Shown piece by piece: positions 1 through 6,510 of a DNA stretch of 9,367 nucleotides. Position 1 is the stretch's first letter. The number at the start of each line of letters is the position of its first letter. A program made the position numbers and the translations under genes. The stretch lies in assembly GCA_007127655.1 (NCBI GenBank), contig SKYX01000060.1, positions 1 through 9,367 of the forward strand, read 5' to 3'. This stretch comes from Desulfonatronum sp. GTDB lineage: Bacteria; Desulfobacterota; Desulfovibrionia; Desulfovibrionales; Desulfonatronaceae. Below the pieces are notes generated by a model that saw only the letters and a program-made list of their open reading frames with translations, was not told where the DNA came from and made no database searches.

Positions 1-33
1 CCCCCCCCCCCCCCCCACACACACACACACACA
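1..33. repeat. Compound simple repeat: C16 followed by (AC)8
   Basis: Positions 1-16 are an uninterrupted C homopolymer and 17-32 are eight AC dinucleotides, ending in an A. The tract starts at the window edge and may extend further upstream. It lies about 110 bp before the gene 1 start and about 40 bp before a TATAAA sequence. Tracts like this are prone to slippage, and on the minus strand the G16 run could form a quadruplex. It may also be an assembly or sequencing artefact at a sequence end; the sequence alone does not decide. Confidence 0.9.
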
Positions 34-70
34 AAGCATGGACATGCCTGGAAACAAGACGAAGCAAGGC

Positions 71-86
71 GAAAAAACGTATAAAA
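71..86 (+). promoter_or_regulatory. Candidate promoter/operator element upstream of gene 1
   Basis: The 11-mer GAAAAAACGTA (71-81) runs into TATAAA (80-85), which matches five of six bases of a sigma-70 -10 box. A start site near 91-92 would leave a leader of roughly 50 nt before the ATG at 145. I see no convincing -35 hexamer 16-18 bp upstream (around 57-62). The same 11-mer recurs before gene 2 at 3179-3189, which raises the chance that this is a shared regulatory element. The function is inferred. Confidence 0.35.
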
Positions 87-134
87 TCATGGATTGCAAC
101 TTTCCTGCACGTTCAGAGTCGCGAATGGCGAGCC

Positions 135-140
135 GGGAGG
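135..140 (+). promoter_or_regulatory. Ribosome binding site deciding the gene 1 start
   Basis: GGGAGG lies four bases before the ATG at 145. An in-frame TTG at 94 would add 17 residues, but it has no Shine-Dalgarno and its extension is not part of the helix-turn-helix domain. ATG at 145 is therefore preferred. Confidence 0.7.
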
Positions 141-144
141 CGAG

Positions 145-3135
145 ATGAACAAAGGCAAAGATTTTGCCCAATCGTTTGGCAGCCGATTGAAGTACTTGCG
201 CGTGCTAAAGGGAATGACCCAGGCGGATCTGGCGGCTCGGGTCGGGTTGAGCGTGACGCATGTCGGCCGGATCGAACGGGGCGAGGCCTCGCCTTCCTTT
301 ACGCTGATCCAGGACCTGGCCCAGGCCCTGGAGACACCGCCCTTGAATTTTTTTCTGCTCGTTGACCGTACTCCGCCGACCTCGAGCGCGACAATCCCTT
401 CTCCGACAAATGCGTCCGGGGTGCCTTCGGGCAAACACTTTTGCTTCATGGCTCGCCTGGCGACCTGGGTTATGGGCGGACCGAACCTGAAGCCTTTCTG
501 GTCCGAGTCCTTGTACGCCTTGCTGGGATACGCTCCTTTTTCCGTCAAGCCGACCATCAAGCGCTTCCTGCGGCATGTGCATCCGTCCCAGCAGGAGGCG
601 GCTGCCGGCTATTTGGAGATGGCTGCTCAGGAAAAGGCGGATTCCGGCATGTTGGTCGACATCGTGACCAGGCAGGACCAGGAGCGCAAGCTGATGCTTA
701 ATCCGGACACGTTTCGACCCAGTCCGGATGATCCGACGGCGACGCAACTGATCATTCAGGACGTCACGGATTGCGCGGCCTTGAACCAGGCCGTCACGCT
801 GCGCCAGGAAGAGCTGGAAGCTTATGTGGTTCGAAAGAATCAGGATCTTGCCGAGGTGGCGGAAAAGTACAAGCAGGAGGCGGAACAACGGAGACAGGCC
901 GAGAAAGGACTGCGCATCTTCGAGCAGATGGTGGACAGTTCCCACGACGCCCAGGCGTTTGTCGACGCCGACGGGGTCATCGTTGCGGTCAATCGGGCAC
1001 ACGAAAAACTGTCGGGCATGTCCGCCGCCGACATTGAGGGCAGGCAGTGGGCCGAGTTCCTGATTGATTTTTGGGGTCAGGAGTTTTTTGATCAGACGTT
1101 GAAATCCAGAATCGAGAAGGCGCTGCAACTCGGACAACCGGCTTTTTTTCAGGAATGGCGGACGTATCGGAATGGTAAACGAAAATACGTTCATGTAATC
1201 TACACCCCCTGCCACAAAAACGGAGACGTGGCCGGCGTGGTGGTCACGATCCATGACCTGACGTATTTCATGGAAATCCATGAGCGTCTCGAAGAGCGCG
1301 AACGTCTGCATCGTCAGATTTTGGAAACGGCCAATGAAGGCATTGTCATGGTGGATGAGGAGCAGCGGATCACCTTCGTCAACCAGAAGATTGAGGCCTT
1401 GTTTGGTTACACACCCGAGGAAGTATTGGATACCTTCGCACTTGCATATTTTCATCCGGAAGATCTGGATAGAGCGGCTACCCAAGCAGCCAAGAATCGC
1501 GAAGGCAATCATGTTCGTCACCTTCTCCGCCTGATCCATAAGGATGGGCGCGCGATCTGGACCCTGCATTCCGCCACCCCTTTCCTCGACTCCAAGAAAA
1601 ATTTCAGGGGTTCCCTGATTATGATAATGGACGTTACGGAGCTCAAAAACACGGAAGCGGCCCTTGAACGCAAAACCCTTGAGCTGGAAGGCTTATTGGA
1701 GAATCTTCCCCTGGGAGTCGTTGCCTGGGACGGGGCGGGCAACCTCCTGAAGAGCAATAGTGGATTTCACGAAATGACCGGCTATCCTCCGGGAAGGATT
1801 CGCACGCTTGAGGACTGGTTTCCCTTGGCCTATCCGGACGAAAAACACCGAAAGCAAGTCATGGAAAACTGGAAACAGACGACACGGGAAGCTGCCAAGG
1901 CAATTCGGGAATACCCGGTGACCTGCGCGAACGGTATGGTCAAGCATATCGAATTTCGGGGGAATTTTTTCGCGGACAATTGTGCGTTCATAACCCTGAC
2001 CGACGTGACCCAGCGCAAGCTGGCCGAGCAGGCCCGACTGGATAGCGAGGAACGCTTTCGGCTGATGTTCCAGAACGCTCCCATGCCCTATCAATCCCTG
2101 GACGAACTGGGGAATTTCCTGGACGTCAACCAAGCCTTTCTGGATGCGCTCGGTTATAGCCGAGAGGAACTCATCGGCAAGAACTTCGGCGACGTTTTGC
2201 ATCCCGACTGGAAAGACCATTTCAAGGAGAATTTTCCCAAATTCAAGGCGGTGGGCGAAATCCTGGGCGTTGAATTCGAGATGATCAAGCAGGACGGCTC
2301 GACCATTCTCGTCTTTTTCAACGGCAAGATTCAGAAAGACGGGCAGGGCCGGTTCCAGAGGACGCACTGCATCTTTCAGGACGTCAGCGAGCAGCGTCGA
2401 ACCGAGCAGGCCTTGCGGGAAAGTCGGGAAGAATTGAAAGCTCTCCTGGCGAACAAGGACATGTTTTTCTCGATCATCGCCCATGACCTGCGCTCACCTT
2501 TGTCCGGCCTCTTGGGATTGGCCAATATGGTGACCGAGGACGACGGTGGCCTGTCCCCAAAAGACTTCCGGGAAATCGCGAAGGTCTTTGGCATGACCGT
2601 GAGCAATGTTTTCTCATTGCTGGAAAACCTCTTGGTCTGGGCGCGGATGCAGCGGGGGATGACGGCATTCGAGCCGGCCCCGTGCTCCCTGCGCGAGGTG
2701 ATCGCCAAAAACACGACCCTTTTCCGGACCTTGGCCACCCAAAAGGAGATCACCCTGAACAACTCCGTGTCTCCGAAGTTGCTCGTTCACGCGGACCTGA
2801 ACATGCTCGACTCGGTGATTCGCAACCTGCTTTCCAATGCACTCAAATTCACGGACAGAGGGGGGACGGTTGAAGTGCGAGCCATGGAGCAGGATGCTTG
2901 CTGGGTCACGGTGGCTGTTCAGGATTCCGGGGTGGGCATGGATCACGAAACCTTGAACGGTCTTTTCGTCTTGCCCGGAAAAACGAACAGCCGGGGAACG
3001 GAAAGAGAACGCGGCAGCGGTCTCGGACTGCTGCTGTGCAAGGAATTCGTGGAGCAACATGGCGGCCGGATCTGGGCGGAAAGCGCTCCCGGCCTCGGCT
3101 CGACCTTTTTCTTCACCTTCCCGCGAAGCGGGTGA
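145..3135 (+). CDS. XRE helix-turn-helix / multi-PAS sensor histidine kinase
   Basis: A 996-residue cytoplasmic sensor kinase with an N-terminal DNA-binding domain. Residues about 12-70 form an XRE/Cro-type HTH (MTQADLAARVGLS, then HVGRIERGEASPS). Five PAS modules follow, each ending in a DxT/DxS-type motif (D206, D371, D496, D620, D746). The first module, about 115-210, is the most degenerate, and a coiled linker at about 210-255 separates it from the second. HisKA carries the phosphoacceptor H780 (SIIAHDLRSPL). The HATPase has an N-box (NLLSNALKF, N898), DSGVGM (927-932) and GSGLGL (957-962), so it looks catalytically complete. There is no receiver domain and no transmembrane segment. PAS domains usually bind small ligands or cofactors, but nothing here identifies one. 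The HTH suggests that the protein binds DNA, perhaps near its own promoter. It is followed after 96 bp by gene 2 and has no dedicated response regulator in the window. The domain assignment is firm; the signal and targets are unknown. Confidence 0.93.
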   Translation: MNKGKDFAQSFGSRLKYLRVLKGMTQADLAARVGLSVTHVGRIERGEASPSFTLIQDLAQALETPPLNFFLLVDRTPPTSSATIPSPTNASGVPSGKHFCFMARLATWVMGGPNLKPFWSESLYALLGYAPFSVKPTIKRFLRHVHPSQQEAAAGYLEMAAQEKADSGMLVDIVTRQDQERKLMLNPDTFRPSPDDPTATQLIIQDVTDCAALNQAVTLRQEELEAYVVRKNQDLAEVAEKYKQEAEQRRQAEKGLRIFEQMVDSSHDAQAFVDADGVIVAVNRAHEKLSGMSAADIEGRQWAEFLIDFWGQEFFDQTLKSRIEKALQLGQPAFFQEWRTYRNGKRKYVHVIYTPCHKNGDVAGVVVTIHDLTYFMEIHERLEERERLHRQILETANEGIVMVDEEQRITFVNQKIEALFGYTPEEVLDTFALAYFHPEDLDRAATQAAKNREGNHVRHLLRLIHKDGRAIWTLHSATPFLDSKKNFRGSLIMIMDVTELKNTEAALERKTLELEGLLENLPLGVVAWDGAGNLLKSNSGFHEMTGYPPGRIRTLEDWFPLAYPDEKHRKQVMENWKQTTREAAKAIREYPVTCANGMVKHIEFRGNFFADNCAFITLTDVTQRKLAEQARLDSEERFRLMFQNAPMPYQSLDELGNFLDVNQAFLDALGYSREELIGKNFGDVLHPDWKDHFKENFPKFKAVGEILGVEFEMIKQDGSTILVFFNGKIQKDGQGRFQRTHCIFQDVSEQRRTEQALRESREELKALLANKDMFFSIIAHDLRSPLSGLLGLANMVTEDDGGLSPKDFREIAKVFGMTVSNVFSLLENLLVWARMQRGMTAFEPAPCSLREVIAKNTTLFRTLATQKEITLNNSVSPKLLVHADLNMLDSVIRNLLSNALKFTDRGGTVEVRAMEQDACWVTVAVQDSGVGMDHETLNGLFVLPGKTNSRGTERERGSGLGLLLCKEFVEQHGGRIWAESAPGLGSTFFFTFPRSG
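3120..3132 (+). other. Short hairpin at the end of gene 1
   Basis: CCCGC-GAA-GCGGG forms a five-base-pair GC stem with a three-base loop, ending immediately before the TGA at 3133-3135. No U-run follows, so it is not a canonical intrinsic terminator. It could stabilise an mRNA end or be incidental within the last codons (Pro-Arg-Ser-Gly). Confidence 0.3.
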
Positions 3136-3138
3136 GGA

Positions 3139-3212
3139 TCGAGAACAAATCCGTGATGCCCGTCGATTGCCTTTGCTTGAAAAAACGTACATATCTCGTG
3201 GAGTCGAGAACA
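3139..3212 (+). repeat. Direct repeat TCGAGAACA with a small hairpin in the gene 1/gene 2 spacer
   Basis: TCGAGAACA occurs at 3139-3147 and again at 3204-3212, with start points 65 bp apart. The second copy overlaps the 3' arm of a hairpin (TCTCG at 3194-3198 pairing with CGAGA at 3205-3209, six-base loop). The two copies flank the 11-mer at 3179-3189. Together these could form an operator region. No other gene is visible in this 96-bp spacer. Confidence 0.35.
3179..3189 (+). promoter_or_regulatory. Second copy of the GAAAAAACGTA element, upstream of gene 2
   Basis: This is identical over 11 bp to positions 71-81 and lies 42 bp before the gene 2 ATG. Here it is followed by CATATC, a poorer -10 match than the TATAAA in the first copy. 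A loose TTGCCT lies upstream at 3167-3172, but its spacing to TACATA (3188-3193) is only 15 bp. The repeat suggests common control of gene 1 and the gene 2-4 operon, possibly by the gene 1 HTH; that is inference. Confidence 0.35.
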
Positions 3213-3231
3213 GAGCAAAGGGGGCGCCGGG

Positions 3232-6200
3232 ATGACCAGGCAAAAACTAGGCAAGAAAAAAGCGGTCCAAGAAACGGCCCCAGGCACGGCCCCGGCAACG
3301 GCCCATGGCGTCGTCGACCATCTGCCGAAGGCTGGTGAGGCTTCCTGCGCTGTTTTGGCGGCAACCGCTCCTGGCGGCTTCCCCATCGTGGGCATCGGCG
3401 CGTCCGCCGGCGGGCTGGCGGCCTTTGAGGCCTTTTTTTCCGGCATGCCCGCGATCGGCGACCCCGGCATGGCCTTTGTGCTGGTCCAGCACCTGGCTCC
3501 GGATCACAAGAGCATCCTGACCGACCTGATCCGGCGCTTCACCCGGATGCAGGTCTTCGAGGTCGTGGACGGCATGGAGGTTCATCCCAACTGCGCGTAC
3601 ATCATTCCGCCGGGGCAGGACATGGCCTTTCTGAACGGGGCCCTGCAACTGCTGGAGCCCTCGGCCCCGCGCGGCCAGCGCCTGCCCATTGATTTCTTTT
3701 TCCGCTCTCTCGCCCAGGACCAACACGAGCGGGCCATCGGCATCGTGCTCTCGGGCACGGGCAGCGATGGGACGCTGGGCGTGCGCGCCATCAAGGGTGA
3801 AGGCGGCATGGTCATGGCCCAGAACCCGGCGTCCACCGAATTCGACGGCATGCCGCGCAGCGCCGTCGCCACGGGGCTGGTGGACTTCGTGCTGCCCCCG
3901 GCCGAGATGCCGGCCCAGCTCATTGCCTACACGGCCCATGCCTTCGGCCATCCGCCCAAGCCCACGGCACCGACCTCCAGGGCCGAGACCGCGATGAACA
4001 AGATTTTCGTGCTCCTGCGCAGCCAGGTGGGCCACGACTTTTCCCAATACAAGCCCTCCTCCATTCAGCGGCGCATCGAGCGACGCATGGCCGTCCAGCA
4101 GATCGAAAGCATGGACGACTACGTCAAGTTCATCCGGGCGACGCCGACCGAAACCGAGGCGCTTTTCCGGGACATGCTGATCGGCGTGACCAGTTTCTTC
4201 CGTGATCCAGAGGCCTTTAAAGCCCTTCAGGAGCAGGTCGTGCCCAAACTTTTCGCCGGTCGGCCGACAGGCGCGGCAATCCGCGTCTGGGTGCCGGGCT
4301 GTTCCACCGGCGAGGAGGCCTATTCCCTGGCCATCCTCCTGCGGGAGCGACTGGAGGAGCAACGGCAAAGCTTCAAGCTTCAGGTTTTTGCCACCGACCT
4401 CGACAGCCAGGCCGTGGCCGTGGCCCGTGCCGGCATCTATCCGGCCAGCATCAGCACCGACATCACGCCGGAGCGGTTGGCGCGGTTCTTCAGACCCGAA
4501 CCCGGCGACGCGGACGGGAATCCGCCCGCCTATCGCATTCGCAAGAACATCCGCGACCTGCTGGTCTTTTCCGAACAGAACGTCATCAGGGACCCGCCTT
4601 TTTCCAAGCTCGACCTGATCAGTTGCCGCAATCTGTTGATCTATATGGGCCCTGAATTGCAGAGGAAGCTGATTCTCCTCTTTCATTACGCCATCAGTCC
4701 GGGCGGCTTTCTCTTTCTGGGCACTTCCGAGAGCTTGGGCGAGCATGCGGATCTCTTTGCCGGGGTGGACCGCAAAGCCAAGATCTACCAGCGCAAGGAA
4801 ATTTTTCACGGCATCCAGCGCGCAGCCCTGGGGCGGGTCCTGCCGCCCATGATTGAAACGATGGATGAGGCCCCATCCCGGTCCGCCGCACGCATAACCG
4901 CGCCCGCCAAGCTGCCGCTGCGTGAGTTGACCGAAACAGCGCTGATGCAGGAGGTCGTTCCGGCCGGCGCACTGGTCACCGCCGTTGGCGACATCCTCTA
5001 TCTGCACGGCCGCACCGGCATGTACCTGGAACCTGCCTCTGGCGAGGCCGGTGTGAACAACATCATCAAGATGGCCCGTGAAGGGCTCAAGCATGATTTG
5101 ACCGCGGCCCTGAACAAGGCCGCCGGAAATCTGAAAACCGTCCGCCTGTCGGGCTTGCGCGTGAAGACCAACGGCGGCTTCAGCGCGGTCGACCTGGCCG
5201 TGCTCCCCGTGGACCCGGGCATGGCCGCACTGGCGCGGGGCAAGCCCGCCGCCACCGAGCCGTCTCTGTTTCTGGTCATCCTGCAGGACGCTCCGGAGAA
5301 ACCGGAGGCCGGAGATCAGAGCTCGGCGGGTGAGGTTCAGGCCGAGGACCGCGCCCTGGGCGGTGACCTGGACGGTGGCCTGGGCGGAGGTCTGGAAGAC
5401 GACCTGAGTCGCTACGGGCTCGACAAGCTCGGCGTGGATGCTCGCATCACGGCGCTCAAGCAGGCCTTGCGGGCCAAGGAGGAATACCTCCAGGCCCTCA
5501 ATGAGGAACTGGAAAGCTCCAACGAGGAACTCAAGTCCTCCAACGAAGAGATGCAGTCGGTGAACGAGGAGCTGCAGTCCGCAAACGAGGAGCTGGAGAC
5601 GTCCAAGGAGGAGCTGCAATCGGTCAACGAGGAACTGGTCACGGTCAATTCCGAGTTGCAGACCAAGGTGGCCGACCTGTCCCAGGCCAACAACGACATG
5701 AACAACCTGCTGGCCGGCACGGGCGTCGCCACAGTGTTCGTCGATCACCAGTTGCGCATCTTGCGCTTCACCCCCGCCGCCACCCGCCTGATCAACCTGA
5801 TTCTCTCCGACGTGGGGCGGCCCGTGGGCCACATCGTCTCCAATCTGAAAAACTACGACCGCCTCTCCCAGGACGTCCAGGCCGTGCTGGACACCCTGAT
5901 CCCCAAGGAAGAGCAGGTGCGGACCGCGGAGGGCAAGTGGTACTCCATGCGCATTTTGCCCTACCGCACGCTGGACAACGTCATCGAGGGCGCGGTGATC
6001 ACCTTTGTGGACATCACGGAGTACAAGCAGACCCAAGAGGCGCGACTCGCGTTTGAGCTGAAATACCGCACCCTGTACGAATTGTCGCCGGATGCTCACG
6101 CAATCGCTGAAATCGCGGAAGATGGCCGCGACCTGGGCTTTGTCGACTGCAACCAGGCGGCCCTGGACCTGCTGGGCATGACCCGGGACCAACTGCTGGC

Positions 6201-6510
6201 GGCCAATGCCGTCGACCTGTCGCCGGAGCGCCAGCCGGACGGCCGCCTTTCCCGGGAAAAAGCCGGGGAGTTGCTTGCCCAATGTCTGTCCGAAGACAGG
6301 CTGCGTTTCGACTGGCTGTATTGCCGGCTGGATGGAGAAGCCGTTTCTGTCGAGATCACGATGACCGTCCATCGCGAGGGCGGCAAAACGTTCCTGTATT
6401 CCGTCTGGCGCGACCTGACCGGGCTCACGCGTACACCGCCGCCAGATCGCCTCAAGGAATGCAATCAAGGGGGGAAAGGAAGCCGTGACCAAATCCAAGC
6501 CTCGGTCTGA
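3232..6510 (+). CDS. CheB methylesterase - CheR methyltransferase - coiled coil - PAS fusion protein
   Basis: A 1092-residue protein that joins both receptor-adaptation enzymes. After an Ala/Pro-rich, basic leader (1-48), the CheB catalytic domain (about 50-235) has all three triad residues: S58 in GIGASAGG, H87 in VQHLAP and D179 in GTGSDG. The usual N-terminal CheB receiver is absent. CheR follows (about 252-525), with RRIERRM, the S-adenosylmethionine loop VPGCSTGEEAYS (354-365), FATDLD (386-391) and CRNLLIYM (465-472). By family knowledge, CheR methylates receptor glutamates and CheB removes the methyl groups. A PAS-like segment (about 560-690), a Gly/Asp-rich linker (about 690-728), a perfect heptad coiled coil (about 754-823) and two PAS modules (about 825-930 and 940-1065, with D927 and D1061 in DIT/DLT motifs) follow. 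There is no kinase domain, although some relatives carry one. AAAGGGGG (3217-3224) precedes the ATG by seven bases. The substrate is unknown because no chemoreceptor lies in the window. The 3' end overlaps gene 3 by 26 bp. Confidence 0.95.
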   Translation: MTRQKLGKKKAVQETAPGTAPATAHGVVDHLPKAGEASCAVLAATAPGGFPIVGIGASAGGLAAFEAFFSGMPAIGDPGMAFVLVQHLAPDHKSILTDLIRRFTRMQVFEVVDGMEVHPNCAYIIPPGQDMAFLNGALQLLEPSAPRGQRLPIDFFFRSLAQDQHERAIGIVLSGTGSDGTLGVRAIKGEGGMVMAQNPASTEFDGMPRSAVATGLVDFVLPPAEMPAQLIAYTAHAFGHPPKPTAPTSRAETAMNKIFVLLRSQVGHDFSQYKPSSIQRRIERRMAVQQIESMDDYVKFIRATPTETEALFRDMLIGVTSFFRDPEAFKALQEQVVPKLFAGRPTGAAIRVWVPGCSTGEEAYSLAILLRERLEEQRQSFKLQVFATDLDSQAVAVARAGIYPASISTDITPERLARFFRPEPGDADGNPPAYRIRKNIRDLLVFSEQNVIRDPPFSKLDLISCRNLLIYMGPELQRKLILLFHYAISPGGFLFLGTSESLGEHADLFAGVDRKAKIYQRKEIFHGIQRAALGRVLPPMIETMDEAPSRSAARITAPAKLPLRELTETALMQEVVPAGALVTAVGDILYLHGRTGMYLEPASGEAGVNNIIKMAREGLKHDLTAALNKAAGNLKTVRLSGLRVKTNGGFSAVDLAVLPVDPGMAALARGKPAATEPSLFLVILQDAPEKPEAGDQSSAGEVQAEDRALGGDLDGGLGGGLEDDLSRYGLDKLGVDARITALKQALRAKEEYLQALNEELESSNEELKSSNEEMQSVNEELQSANEELETSKEELQSVNEELVTVNSELQTKVADLSQANNDMNNLLAGTGVATVFVDHQLRILRFTPAATRLINLILSDVGRPVGHIVSNLKNYDRLSQDVQAVLDTLIPKEEQVRTAEGKWYSMRILPYRTLDNVIEGAVITFVDITEYKQTQEARLAFELKYRTLYELSPDAHAIAEIAEDGRDLGFVDCNQAALDLLGMTRDQLLAANAVDLSPERQPDGRLSREKAGELLAQCLSEDRLRFDWLYCRLDGEAVSVEITMTVHREGGKTFLYSVWRDLTGLTRTPPPDRLKECNQGGKGSRDQIQASV
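5491..5700 (+). repeat. In-gene heptad repeat encoding an Asn/Leu coiled coil
   Basis: This region encodes residues 754-823 of the CheB-CheR fusion. Leu or Met recurs every seventh residue without a break (760, 767, 774, 781, 788, 795, 802, 809, 816, 823), typically as NEEL units preceded by Ser-rich triplets. Asn lies three residues before most of them (757, 764, 771, 778, 785, 799, 806, 820), with Lys at 792 and Val at 813. It is probably a parallel dimeric signalling helix that transmits state between the enzyme domains and the C-terminal PAS pair. The codons vary, so it is a protein-level rather than a young DNA repeat. Confidence 0.85.
6475..6480 (+). promoter_or_regulatory. Ribosome binding site for gene 3, inside gene 2
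   Basis: AAAGGA is placed four bases before GTG at 6485 and supports that non-ATG start. It is preceded by a G6 run (6469-6474). It lies within the last codons of gene 2, so ribosomes finishing gene 2 would be close to the gene 3 start. Confidence 0.65.

Noticed and set aside
94..144. TTG at 94 as the gene 1 start
   Set aside because: No Shine-Dalgarno precedes it, the 17 extra residues are not part of the HTH domain, and ATG 145 has GGGAGG just upstream.
89..148. A 19-codon leader peptide starting at ATG 89 whose TGA overlaps the gene 1 ATG (ATGA at 145-148)
   Set aside because: There is no ribosome binding site at a workable distance. If TATAAA at 80-85 is the -10 box, transcription would start after this ATG. 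The ATGA overlap alone is weak evidence.
205..1569. A 454-codon minus-strand open frame over gene 1
   Set aside because: It is fully covered by a gene with clear HTH and PAS domains, and its translation has no family motif.
3120..3150. Intrinsic terminator after gene 1
   Set aside because: The CCCGC/GCGGG hairpin is short, sits before the stop codon and has no U-run after it.
3155..3172. Possible sigma-54 promoter before gene 2 (TTGC at 3167-3170)
   Set aside because: The required GG about ten bases upstream of the GC is missing (TG at 3157-3158).
3247..6498. A 1,083-codon open frame on the minus strand, antisense to gene 2
   Set aside because: It mirrors the CheB-CheR gene, a common by-product of GC-rich codon use. 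Its translation shows no recognisable domain and is rich in Gln, His and Gly as expected for a shadow frame.
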